DNA of 64,000 nucleotides from Diprion similis. Lineage: Eukaryota > Arthropoda > Insecta > Hymenoptera > Diprionidae. Under the pieces are notes generated by a model. It saw nothing but the letters and a program-made list of their open reading frames with translations. It was not told the DNA's origin and did no database searches. The stretch spans positions 15,154,031 to 15,218,030 of the forward strand of contig NC_060106.1 in assembly GCF_021155765.1 (NCBI RefSeq). The letters are read 5' to 3'. How positions within the stretch are numbered: position 1 is the stretch's first letter; each line of letters begins with the position of its first letter. Below, piece after piece: positions 1-11,994 of the stretch. Made by a program: the position numbers and the translations under genes.

Positions 1-3000
1 TGTTCGATGTTGATAATCGAGTAACAGGCAAACTAAAGACGACCCATTAATGATAACGCAGTGACGAATGAGAGAAACAGAGAAGCTTTTTCCCCGAGAC
101 CTTTGAGCACAAATAGTCGTGTATGATTCTATAAATGTAGTTCACGTCTGCAATGCACTGCATATATTGATTAGATTGGATTCGTTGCTCCATATTTAAG
201 AATTACAATTATTCCTCGAATACTGATTTTTAGTCCGATATTTATACATTTAATGTATCATTTTTGTAATCAGTTTTTAGAATACGGTTCGAGGAAGTCT
301 AAACAGTAAGAAATAAGATCACGGCCACATTTCGTTATCAGTTCTTTGAAAATAAACACAATTTAAGACTGGCGTAAGCGTGTGTGTTACATGTGTATGT
401 ATATATATATATATATATACGGGATTATTGTAACAATGCATTTTGGTCAATGGTTATTGTTCAATCGGTCCAGATAAGAGCCAATCTAATTGATAAGATC
501 GAACGATAATTGTATCGTTATGCAAGGTACTTGAAAAAATTTCATCTACGATTCCCATCAATAAATCCAATTATACTGTATCTCGACAATCGTGGCGCTC
601 CCGAAACTGTATATAATACATAACATGGAAGATAATTTATAAATATATGTAGACGTCGATGAACAAAGAACAAGAAGAATGATTCCAGCGATAAAAGAAT
701 TGGAATAAGTAAATCCAACGAATTTTTCCCCCTCAAGACGTGCGTTATTGTTACCGTATTCCGATCAGTATTGACATGGTGAACGGATTCATAAAGTATA
801 ACAATTCAGAATCCAGACGGATTGAACATAATAGTTTTTTGCAAGTTCGCAACTTGTTTATCACCTTGAATATTCATTTCTCAACGATGCAAGTTACGAT
901 CGTTCATTTATTTTGCTAACGTCGGGTAAAAAGTGTAGAATGTGATTATAAGGAACGTAAACTTGCGGGGACAAAGGAACGGAAACACGAGTTACGTAAT
1001 TCTGAGACAAGCGTAATAAACCAAGAATTTCAAAAATTGGAAGCAAAAAATCGAAGACAAGTCGCATGATATAAATTGGGATTTATGAGAACGAAATGTA
1101 GATAAAAAAATCATGAATAATAAACGCGACTTCGAAATTAAATTCTCGGGAGAGGCGTCGTTGCACAATAATTAAAAGTGCCGTATTATTTAGACGGCTT
1201 AGCCTGTCAAAATTAGCTAATCAACGAATTTTAAATTCGAATTTGAAATTGGAATAAGTTTTATTATATTCACTTTACAAAATTATTGTCATCTAATTTT
1301 CTGAGGTGACAAAAAAGTTGATTAATCAGTACTAATCAGCTAAGCTGAGAGTAAAAATAAGCGTCTGTCAAATCGTGATACTTATTTGGATCAACTTTGC
1401 AAAATAACTTGGCAAGCTCCGCATATTTTCGAATGATGTAGTATGTATTATTTTTTAACTGTACTCGGTACATTATTCGATAACATTAAAATTGGATTCA
1501 CTCAAAAACTTCTCTAATTGTCAGCGACAAACGTCTATTTATCTGATATTTTGGTGAGAAGTTCGACTTGAAAAGGTAAAAAATTCATTTGCTTTAGAGT
1601 TTAGACGTAAAATTTTTTTTTCAGTATAGTTAGGTATATAGAATAATATTTTTATAAAGAAGCGTGAAAACATGAGCACTGACAACTTTTCAAGTTTCAC
1701 CTCGTGTTCTTGACGATAGTAAAAAATAAGTAAAACATGTTAATTCGAATTGATTTGTTGCATACTCGCATAACGAGGACACGTTTTGTCATTCGGTTAC
1801 AAACGCTATGCTTATTCTCTGCATCAGCTGCTCAAATACACGATTTCATTACGTATCGAATGATATGCAGGTACACGAAAATTTTATGACTTTTATGTCT
1901 AGACGAATGCATTCGTATCCGAATCTGTAAAAGCGCGATCTATAAAATAGACATTTCTCAATATACACAAAGATTTTTTGCACTATACCCTTCAGTTGTC
2001 AAGCAAAGTAAACTTTTGCTGTCAATTGGATACATACAGTATTTGGCGAATTGACGTTAGTTTGAATCTGTTATCTGCAGCATTAAACCAAATCACATCC
2101 GAATTATCACTGCTGAAATATGATCGCGTTATTGACCTATTTACCCAGTAGCTTTAATTGGACATATTACATTAACATAATCGCGGTGGTTCAGGTCATG
2201 AGATAATTATGTATTTTGGCAAATCATCACCACGACTTAATCATATTGTACGCAAGTTTATTACCTTTCTGCTAGAATCAGGAGAAATTTTTTTTTTAAT
2301 TTAAAGAAAATTATATTCGCCTTTTTTCCTCCCATTTTTGCAGAAGCAATTTTTGAAAACGAGGAAAATCTCGGTATAAATTCTTAGGACAGTCGCCATT
2401 GGTATTCGATGATTGGGTGCTTCTTAGGTTCTAATTACGAGCCATTATTTTCAAAATTCAAGTTCTTCATTTGTTTTTTTCCGTTTAAGAAATATCAAAT
2501 TACATTACCTACATCGTCATTTGATAGACATTTGAGAATTCTCTGCTAGTAGGAATAAAGTTTTCGTGTGAAAAAAGTTAAGCAGATGTTACGCGCTTAT
2601 CGTCGTATTTCGCACTCACAACTCGTTCTTCGTCACTCTTATGTGAAAGCTTTTTCATTACGCAAGACTAAACAATCCCTCGCGCATCATGTGCACACTG
2701 ATTACCGCCTCTCTCGTTCTCAGAACCCTGATCATGCAGTCTCCTTTCTGCTCTCTCAAAGTCACTTCCCATGTACCTTTCAAACTGTACACTGTACACA
2801 TTACTGATTGCACTTTTTAAAGTAAAATTATTTAACAAGGTGTTTGTTTCATTCATCCTAAAAACATGATAGCTTTTCAAAACTTTTGACTCCTATTGAT
2901 TTTGAACGCTATTCGTAACAGCATAATTATCGACAGAATTCACGCAAGGATTTCCTCGCGAAGGCAATGAATACGAATAGGGCATTAATTTGCAAAATCT

Positions 3001-4203
3001 GTATAATTTGATACGCGAGTTTCCAGACCGTTACGTATATGATTCCGGTCTAACGGTCTCACACTCTCATTCCGAATATTTATCATATAATATAACATAC
3101 CGCTGGTCGTCTTTTTAGATTGTGTGCGTAAATATTGTATGCGAATAGTGAGGTGCCTATCGAGTGGCTATGGCTACGTGCATTTACGCACGCATTCAGA
3201 AACAGACGAAAAAGATTTTTACATAAACGTTATATAACAAGAGAGTCAGTTGCCGCTTTTTCCCAACCATGAGTAAAGTCAGAAGGAAAATAATTTCATT
3301 AACGCAAATTATGCGCGGAGCGGAAATTATACTCAACTTATTCAAGGCAGAAGTGAGTTTTTCAAATGCGACATTATTGGAGACATTCAGTTCTTTGAGA
3401 AACTCGATACGATAAGCGATGTTTGTACGTGATGAAGACGTTTAAATTCGACTTATATAATGCACAATTTTAAGCAACTGCAAAGAGGAAAGGTCGCAGC
3501 TGTATAAAATATAATTCAAAACGCGGTATCCATATATTTGTCCTGTTCGTAATTTCTAGATAAACTGTAGAAACGATATTATTTCGCAGAAAACCGATCA
3601 GCTAACGAAAATACAATAATCGCTGTTTACTGCAAAGCAAATTACTGCAAATATCTGTGAGAGTACGTATTTATTACGGTCCAAGTCCAAACTGCAGATA
3701 TAAAATGAAACAATTTCCAGTAGTGAGTTGTTGTTGACAAAGAAATACGAGTCTATCAGACTAATCCACAATATTGATATTAATTAAACCGTCCAGGTTG
3801 AACAACAAGGTAGGATTTGCAGAATGCGCCAATGAGCTTCGCGAAGCCGGAGGTTTGCTTAAACGGACCATCAGATCAAGAATTAAATAATCGTATTATA
3901 GAGTTTACGATGAAAGTGACCGTGTATTAAACTCAGGCAATAGAAATACAACGGGATACTAGAAATAATCCTACAATAACGTGATAAGCTAGATAAAGAT
4001 TTATTTCAGCACCGTTTGTTTATCGTTTCCGCAAAGATAATTCGAAAATCCGAATTTTCCGAGAGTGATACGTATGTTATTATATAATAATATCATAATA
4101 AAATTTCTTACGTGACACCAGCTTTACGCCGGCTTAGAAATTATCTCATAAAAAAAAAAAAATATCGTGCATAATGCATCATGCTTTCATCAAGATAGCG
4201 AGA
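1..4203. other. AT-rich non-coding DNA, no gene seen
   Basis: I see no convincing coding exon, RNA gene or long repeat here. The short open frames on both strands are AT-driven, with no recognisable motif and no good splice context. An AT dinucleotide run lies at 400-419. If the candidate promoter near 7.2 kb drives a minus-strand gene, this stretch could be its first intron. Confidence 0.5.
400..419. repeat. (AT)n microsatellite
   Basis: About ten uninterrupted AT units, preceded by a short GTGTATGT tract. Confidence 0.9.
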
Positions 4204-4388
4204 CTGGAGTTAGTAGCGTTATTGTAACGAATGTAAACTATTTTCCTAATCTTACAATGATTTTTAAGGGACTAAGATTTCGAAATATGAGTACGTTTAC
4301 GGTTTAACTAGATTTCAGACAATTCCAAAATCGCGAAATACCGTTTTCTCCTCAGCGTGAATAACTACGATAACGTCACTAAATTCAA
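4204..4388. mobile_element. MITE, CTGAAGTTAGTAACG family, copy 1
   Basis: The left end (CTGGAGTTAGTAGCGTTA) and the reverse complement of the right end (TTGAATTTAGTGACGTTA) match as imperfect inverted repeats. The interior segment with GGTTTAACTAGATTTCAGA resembles the interiors of the copies at 15.5 and 16.2 kb, so this is a dispersed non-autonomous element with no coding capacity. It is the most decayed of the three. No target duplication is clear. Confidence 0.6.
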
Positions 4389-4458
4389 TATATGATGGAA
4401 GATAGCGAAATTCACTCGGCTCGACGAAAATTGTTCAAGTTCTCAACTTGCCGTAAAA

Positions 4459-4822
4459 TTAAGGGGGCACATACACCTTGAATAAAGTGAACAGTTATGC
4501 GCATGGATTTCACCAACAAAACCCAGCAATCAGAAAATTCATTCAGAATTTTGTTCGACAATCAATAAACATCGTGATTAGAAGTACTGTGCTTAAATAT
4601 GGACTGAAAAAAAATTATAAAAAATGATCGAATTCCGAATATTGTTGGTGGAATCCACCCGCATAACTGTTTACTTTATTCATGCAAAACCTAAATAATT
4701 TCCAGGGCAAAGATGACCCTAAACTAGGGTGAAACTACAATAAATAAAATTTATTCTCCTATCAACGTGTTCCTTTGAAAATGACCTAGAATTTATTACT
4801 TTAAGGTGCAATGTCCCCTTAA
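4459..4822. mobile_element. TTAA-flanked foldback MITE (piggyBac-like)
   Basis: The element begins TTAAGGGGGCAC and ends with GTCCCCTTAA, so TTAA occurs at both junctions, the target site used by piggyBac-type transposases. A longer inverted repeat lies inside: the segment after 4476 (TGAATAAAGTGAACAGTTATG) is mirrored near 4650-4682, including the CACCAACAA / TTGTTGGTG arms. There is no coding capacity. A relative lies at 55618-56116. Assignment to piggyBac rests only on the TTAA target and is inferred. Confidence 0.65.
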
Positions 4823-6586
4823 ATTCCGTTTCAACTTGACCTAGATATATGCAGGTATATGGAATTTCAGTGTTTCAAGTCTAACCGCCATTACATGTAT
4901 ACGTTCGGCACATCAAAATTAGACGCTTACAAATACTTGTAGACACGTAGAGAGAGCCGGATATTTAACTTCGGTATTTTTGACATTCGCTAAGTATACA
5001 CACCAGAGGCGCGGGACAACATTAGAAAGACATAATTTTGAAAGATTACAATAAAACTAAGGAAAATTATACAGCAATGAAGATATCGCTCTTTGGAATC
5101 TTGTCATTGCCAATTAACGCACTGGATTCATTTGGATAACGCGTTTCGCATTGTCTTGCATTTCATATTATCTTCCAATAAGTGAATATTATTGTTAATA
5201 AAGGTAGAGTGACTAGCGTTTCATTCAATCGAAGACGTTTCAGTTGTTCTTGCGTCGGTATAAACAAAATGTGGTATCATTGCCGGTGTAGGTTATTATA
5301 CAGTAATAATTTTCAGGGCTCTGTCCACAGTTGTGATAATACAGCGATTATTCATACGTTGCTTTTGTTTTTGTCTGCTATCGACGAGGTATAGTCGATA
5401 ATCGAATTGACAAAGGCTGTAAGCACCTGCATACAAAAATTAAAATAAAACGAAAAACCCTGTTTTCTCTTCGCTGCTTAGTTATTTATCGCTTAAAGTC
5501 GTTCGTGGAATTTTCTTTTCTTTTCTTCGGATAAGGAATGAAAATTACAGACTTTTTTCATTTTCCTTTTCAATCACTTTCACTGAAACTGTAGACAAAT
5601 ATGGAAATTTAGAAAGCCAAACTCCACGAACTGTTTTATATTGATATTTGATATCTATACTGAAAAGTCTCTTGTTTCATAGACAAGCAGAAGATACATT
5701 CTATCTTTCTTATTTTTGACGATCAAAGAGACACGTGATACGTGATAAATAAAACACGTGACGTTGGCATTCCCACGGATTTTATTATCAGTTTAGGAAC
5801 ATGAGACGTGGTTTACTTCGTGCAGAAATGCAACTAATAGTTTATAGAGAAAAACTGCAATTTGCAGTTGATATTTGCAACGTTATGAAACGAATTTAAA
5901 TTTCATACAGCGGCAAGTGTAAGTTGTACAGATATAGCGGGTGATATAATTTGTTATGAAACTTGAAAAGAAGAGAGAAACCGTATTTCTACAACCAGCG
6001 TGATTGTCGGATTGTCGGAATTTCTCAATACGGTCTTGGGTCTAACGGTTAAGATAAAAATGCCATGTTCGGAAGAACACGACCGAAGGTTTTCCCCTCT
6101 TGCCTCTTGCCATTGAACTTGGATATTACGAGCAGGTGCGACCCAATATGAGTACAAGACAGCTAATTACTACGGCAAAGGTGGTCTCTGATAAGATAAC
6201 GAAACGCCTTATATGTAAAGAATTGAATATTTATCGAACGACTTTCCGAGTAGTTTCCAAGAAATTTTTACAAAAGATTGTCTGAATGTATTTGAACCCA
6301 CATTAGCAGGTGCACAAATCCATGATCAAACTCGCACATTCCTACCACTTGAAATCTTATACCATGTGTAACATAAAAGTAAGAATTACAGGTGAATCGT
6401 AAATTTATTTAGAGTTGTTATAGCGATCGTGATTGAAAGTCGAAATTGATAAACGTGTGTAAAGTAAGAAACGCAAAGAGATTAGATTGAACAATAATAA
6501 CGGAGCAGAACAAATGCCTGCGTTAGACGATTGGTGTTCCATGTGTCAAACTATGCCCTAGTAATTATATTTAATAACTGACTTAC
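4823..6586. other. non-coding DNA, no gene seen
   Basis: No supported exon on either strand. It may be intronic to the gene whose possible first exon ends at 6587 on the minus strand. Open frames of 60-70 residues are present but lack motifs or codon structure. Confidence 0.45.
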
Positions 6587-6631
6587 CGTCATCATTTTCT
6601 TTTTGGGTACGGCTGCTGTGTCGTTCGACAT
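6587..6631 (-). CDS. possible first coding exon of an unidentified minus-strand gene
   Basis: An ATG at 6631-6629 opens a frame reading MSNDTAAVPKKKMMT, which ends exactly at a consensus splice donor, ACG then GTAAGT (6586-6581). A GC-rich stretch with DRE-like motifs lies 0.3-0.7 kb upstream on the same strand, as expected for a 5' UTR and promoter. At least one upstream short open frame precedes it. I cannot find the following exon in 1-6586, so the gene may continue beyond the window. I do not recognise the 15 residues. The donor and promoter context are visible; that it is a gene is inferred. Confidence 0.35.
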
Positions 6632-6889
6632 GACTAGGTCTGATATTCTGCATCCACAGACTTCGAACTTGGCTTAAATATCTCTGAGTCAAAATCTGGC
6701 CGCGTGGTTTGTAGTGAATAAATAAAAATAAGCGATTGAGAAGAAAGCTTGAAAGATCACTGTCAGCGCAGCACTGAATCGACGTACAACAATCAGCACG
6801 CACATGCGGCAGCTACTGAACTCTTCCGTATCGTCATTAGATGGATCAACGCAATTTTACACGCACAGGACACGTCATAGCCAACCACT

Positions 6890-7330
6890 CAGCGTTTCAA
6901 ACCGAGTGTAAAATACGGTAAATGATAAGTGAAGCCGGTTCGGGTAGGGGGAGTCTGGGACGCTTGCAAAACGGTTGCATGCAAGGCCGCAGAATCGGAA
7001 ACACGGTGCATTGGCATCGGCTCGTAGCCGGGATTCGCGTCGTTATCAAGCCGGCCACATCAGGCTTTCTGCAATTTCGTCTTTCGAAGCCGGCAGAAGA
7101 TGCTGGGACAATGTAGTTTATGTCGCCCGGAAACGGGCGTGGTGTTCGATGTTTACACAAGACCCGTCGACGTTTGACAGCTCGCTGAAAAGCGGTGGCC
7201 ACCATAACGGTGAAAAGCTCGCCGGTGGCGACATCTAGTTAATCGATAAGTAAGGAAAGAGAAACGCTTCGTTCTGCTACGCACAACGAAGTTCGTATCG
7301 ATAGGTACGAGCTCGTTTATTCCCCTTTTA
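6890..7330. promoter_or_regulatory. candidate housekeeping-type promoter with DRE-like motifs
   Basis: GC content rises sharply over its surroundings. A perfect palindromic TATCGATA, the DREF-binding DRE motif of insect core promoters, lies at 7296-7303. A second ATCGATA lies at 7242-7248. A CACGTG E-box sits just outside at about 7387. Direction is not proven; the minus-strand donor at 6587/6586 favours leftward transcription. Confidence 0.4.
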
Positions 7331-7339
7331 AATTTCCGG

Positions 7340-9937
7340 TATACCGCGGCATTCGAATTATTTGAAATTTTACTATTTAGTTAACGCGTCACGTGACAGA
7401 CTTGTGGTCTTGTACACCCGGCGACTATTCTACGATTTTTGAATAGCTGCGGTTATTTTTTCACTTATCAAATGTTTGTTATTAACTCAAACAATTGTTG
7501 TTCAAGTCACATTGATGCCGAGAAAAATTTATTCGGATGGATGAACGAATTCGAATGTTCCCGTTGAAATAACATATGACGTCATTGTTTGATCAATCTT
7601 AGATCGGCGATTGGTAAAAACGAAAAGATGCGCGCGCACCAGGCGCACCCCGCATACTTTTGCGTGAGGATTAAATATTTTGAAAGAACGTTGCGCATTG
7701 GATAATGATGAAGATATTGTTGACTTTAATTAATAACAAAAATACAAACCCCGTGTATAGATAGGTACATGTATGTATATTACATGTTCTTTTGCACTCG
7801 ATTATTCATCATAGATAGCGCATCACAATTTATGTTTTTAAGAATACACAGCACACGTTGTTATTTTAATACGTCAATTCACAATGTTCGCAGAAAATCA
7901 CGGAGAATCATCGTTTTTTTTTTGTTCATTCTTGTACTCAAATTTACTTTACTTTGAGAATTCAGAGATGACTGATACAGTCATCAATTAGCTTTGTTGA
8001 AGCAATTTGTAGAATCAAGCTCTAATTCATCGATATTTTCTTCTTTATGGTTTACGACGCGAACTAAAAGTTCTCAAAATACTGATATCATATTTAAGCC
8101 TTCATTTCAATTTTTTTTCAGATCGGCTGTCTCTATTTTCATCATTTATTACTGCAGTTTTCAACTTGGCAGTATGAGTGATCATAATTTATCGCGAACA
8201 CTCATGCATGACGTCACAGCTCCATGTAGTTCGTAAAATATTTAACTACATGGTTTTTAAGTCATGCAGATCTGTGGCTTTCGTGGGATGTGGTATACAC
8301 GTCCTTGGAAATTCAAAACATAAATATTGTGTGCAGGATATGTCATATCTTAATCCAATAAATCTTCTGTTTTTTAATCTTTCAAGAACCAATTACACCT
8401 GTATTTAATTCAAATAAAATGATATTTATGTTAACGAGTATGGATCGAAATTTTCCACTCTTCCTTTCACTTTTCTCAATTCTGTTTTACTTTGGAAATA
8501 GTAAAACTACGACACGGTTATTCTATCCACATGCAGATTGTGACAAAATATAGGCGCTCAATAATGTTATTAAAATAAGCATTTCAAGTAATTGGTGATA
8601 TGGGTAACTGTTATATTTGATCGCATTAACTACTTTATATAATTATAATATGATCAAAGCGAATGGTATTTTTCTTTTTAAACAAAATTCTAGATAATAA
8701 TGTGTAGCCATAGTTTACTGAAATTCAAATATTTTTAATATGTAACATGTAAAGTATGCTCCTTCATTTTTTCTATTATAATGTAATATGAATGTATTAA
8801 GTGTTTAATACCAGTTTTACTGACTACTCATTATATTTCTTCTGAGAATCTATACATCCCCTAGATATGTAATTGTTATGTTGTTATAGCCGATCCATTT
8901 TCAAATAAATGTACCTTGAAGTGTTTTTTTCATAGAAACTGCACATGCGTAATAATACAATAGCCACTCTAATTGCAGTACAGTAGATGATAATGAAATG
9001 ATTCGATATAATTTGTAAATGCATCAGCTAGAATGTTATCAGGATACTTGATTCTAATATATGTATATATATTATTATATAATATAATGTAATATAATAT
9101 AATATAATATAATATATAATCGTTCTGTTTGCTACTTGCTACAAAATATTTAAAACAATTATATTCACATATAAAACAGTACTCTTATAAATAGTATTTT
9201 CTTTTTCCCCCTAGCACAAGAAGCAACATATATTGTGTTTGGTAAATCATAACACTTTTTAGGCATTAAACTCAAAAATCAAAATTTTTTCATCGCTGCT
9301 GTTTACGCCAGAGCACGAAACAAGTTTACCATCATGGAACAATGACATGAACATTTTTTTGCATGACACCAAGTGGAGTATACAATTTCTCTAATTTTCA
9401 CACAAATGAAAATTGCATTGTTTTATACCTTATAAGCTATATGCCGACATAGCTTCATGATTTTTTAGATCAGACTTCAATTTTGACTTTTCAAAAAATT
9501 CATAGAATCGTGGTTACATTCCGAGAAATTTCGGGAATTTCAGATATAGAATTTCTTCGAAACTCGTAAAAAAATGATGCTCCATTCTCATATCTCTCAA
9601 TAAGATTCATGCATAACATTTTGTATTATCACAGACTAAAACATGCTTTGGTCTAAAAGAAAAACTCGATTCCTTTGAATCAAATTAAGTTCAACACTTC
9701 GATAGAATTATCAAATAATAAGTTTTGACGACTCCTATTCATTATATAATACTTTTGAAAAATTATCAAATATATTATATTATTATCTTCACCTAACGTC
9801 AGTGAATCAACTAAAAAATGGAATTGCACGTTTTGTAATACACAGAAGTGACCTTTCGAGATTAAATTTGTACAATCTCAAATCATCTGCTTCAAATAAT
9901 GATATTTAATTTGTCAGGAAAATGATCCAGAGTAATT
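7340..9937. other. AT-rich intergenic DNA
   Basis: No supported gene. The interval has low GC, many short T runs, and a degenerate TATAATATAAT tract at about 9057-9120. Open frames here are short and featureless. Confidence 0.5.
9057..9120. repeat. (TATAA)n-like AT-rich tract
   Basis: Imperfect repeats of ATATA and ATAAT units, lying in AT-rich intergenic DNA. Confidence 0.75.
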
Positions 9938-10213
9938 TTGAACTTAAAAAAAGCCACTCGCGATGCTGATATTATAATGGCAATGATATCAGAATCGGCC
10001 GTGCCATTTAAAATAGGTGAGGAAATGTTTCGTGAAAAAGGTAGTATTCAAGCGGTTCACCTCCTTTTAAACAAGATTGATGGTATCAATAGTGAGAGCT
10101 CGTATTTAATTTGTTTACGTACTGAAAATACTATCGACCGTAACTCCAGAATGTCTACCAATCAAAGAAAACAAATAAAAACGCAAGTACTCACAGATCT
10201 TAATAAATTTTAA
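9938..10213 (+). CDS. unidentified 91-residue reading frame, possibly a last exon or gene relic
   Basis: A plus-strand frame ends at TAA (10211-10213). Its composition is more protein-like than the surrounding AT-driven frames, with mixed charged and hydrophobic residues (for example RDADIIMAMISESAVPF) and few low-complexity runs. It starts at TTG, not ATG. The frame just upstream, from an ATG near 9923, would run into it only after a shift inside the AAAAAAA tract at about 9947-9953, so a decayed gene or transposon fragment is possible. Alternatively a splice acceptor (CCAG) lies just upstream at about 9931. It is convergent with the FAM13 homolog. I do not recognise the family. Confidence 0.25.
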   Translation: MNLKKATRDADIIMAMISESAVPFKIGEEMFREKGSIQAVHLLLNKIDGINSESSYLICLRTENTIDRNSRMSTNQRKQIKTQVLTDLNKF

Positions 10214-11780
10214 TATTGTTATATGCTTATAACATTTCATAGTTCTCTTATACCTACACAACACGTAATATTCATTGAGGTACTTATTTCATATAAATAA
10301 TTCCACGCTTCCGTTGATTCGATGAGTAACAAATTTGCACGAGCGAAATCGTGGGTTATATGGTTAAATGAAAAGTAAAATTTACGTATGAAGTAACACT
10401 TAAATACCAGTTCAATACAAGAAAATACTGATGCCGTGTAAAATACATCAATAATTAGGATGAAATGATGGGACATTTATTCAAACAATAATACGACTTT
10501 TACAAAAATATGAAAACTCAATAAGTTGATGATATAAATAGTGAAAAGCCCATAATTAATTAAAAATACGTAATACCTTCATAAACAGTCATTATAAAAT
10601 TCGAAAATCCTTCCTCTGACGTTCTTAAGTAGATGTATAAGTAACTATATATGCACGCGTATGCGAATAATATTTTAATGAATTTGATAAGCTGATTCTA
10701 TTCTCTAATAAATATTCCCTCGATTAATCAAATAAAGTTCGTGATTAATGTATCGGGATCTCGGTTCTATGTTCCATTATTTCGTTTTACGATGTCGGTC
10801 TCAAATTTCATGCTAACCGCAAACTGTTGAAAAAGCAATCCATAGGTAGCATCAAATGTTTTACCTTGTCTTATTTCACATTGGAACATGATCAAAATTA
10901 AATATGTACGTTTAAGTACCCATTCTTTAAATGGTTCTGCTCCAATCTGTTCAATATATAATATATAATTTTGCATTGACGAGATTGAACAGTATCGCAA
11001 AATGATAATTATCTTATGAAAGTGTTTTCGGTATTACCTATAGTTTGCAATATCGGTCATTTCCAATGCAACGTCGATGAGGTATAATAATTTTCGGTTT
11101 GAGGTTTTTGCCTCTTCAAAAATTGAATTGGACCCAATGCCTTCGTTTATGAACCTTATCTGATCTAATAATAAGATGGAAAAAAATTTCGATTTTCAAT
11201 AATTCGAGTCCCATGTTTATAATAGAATCAATAGATCCACATTATTTACCACTTCTTACAAGTATCTGGTTTTGTTTGGATCCCTAAAGTATAGAATATT
11301 AATATTTAACGTACATACTTTAAAACTCTGTGAACTGTGAAACTGATCGTGCTTTCTGATTGTTGTTATAAGATATCGGATTGGATTCGTACTTTTCAAG
11401 CTTTGTGATTATTTATACAAAAAATGTAACCGTGTACATAGAAATGTATGATAGAATTGAGTATTTACGTGTACAATTTCTCGTATATTTATACAAATAA
11501 TAAATACGTTGTGACTTGTCGTAAAACACATGTTCCATCTGTCTTCGACTCACCAATAGTTTGAAGATGGCTTGATCAACAACTGTTACACTGTAAACGA
11601 TTTTCACAAAGTAAGTACATACAAATTTTTTGCACCGACAGATCCAACCTCATGTAATACAAGTCGAAGAATCCGGTCCCAATGTCGACGTAGAAAATAC
11701 TTAGAGAACTTTGAATATCTGTAAATTCTGAGGTTTCAATCATTCCCAGCCTAGCCTTTGCAGCATGATTAAATACTCCA
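10214..11780. other. 3' flank and probable 3' UTR of the FAM13 homolog
   Basis: No coding exon is seen. On the minus strand this lies directly downstream of the FAM13 stop codon. A canonical AATAAA on the minus strand at 10481-10476 is a possible polyadenylation signal, which would give a 3' UTR of about 1.3 kb. I saw no canonical signal closer to the stop. Confidence 0.4.
10476..10481 (-). terminator. possible polyadenylation signal of the FAM13 homolog
   Basis: Minus-strand AATAAA about 1.3 kb after the stop codon. It is the only canonical signal I noticed between 10.4 and 11.78 kb; use is unproven. Confidence 0.25.
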
Positions 11781-11994
11781 TCAGGCCTTTTTCGCGATAA
11801 GAGCATCTATGAGCCTCAATTTAGCCTTAGCCTGTTTATAAGATTCGTACACCGTAGTTACTGGAGGTCCACGATCTTCGCGTTGCATTCTTCGCCCAGC
11901 ACGTGCTTCAAATTGAGCTTCTAGTTCCTTCAACGCTCGGCGGAGACGTTTTTTCTCTTCTCGAGTTGTTTGTTGTTGTATCAAAAGTTCTTCG
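11781..11994 (-). CDS. FAM13A: FAM13 homolog exon 10, C-terminal conserved block and stop
   Basis: Encodes residues 846-915 and TGA. REEKKRLRRALKELEAQF, GRRMQREDRGPP and AKAKLRLIDALIAKK align with the C-terminus of vertebrate FAM13A, predicted to be a helical coiled coil. Acceptor TCATAG. Confidence 0.92.

Noticed and set aside
6000..6100. tRNA-like GTCTAACGGTTAAG segment
   Set aside because: No matching acceptor stem or B-box spacing; not a tRNA.
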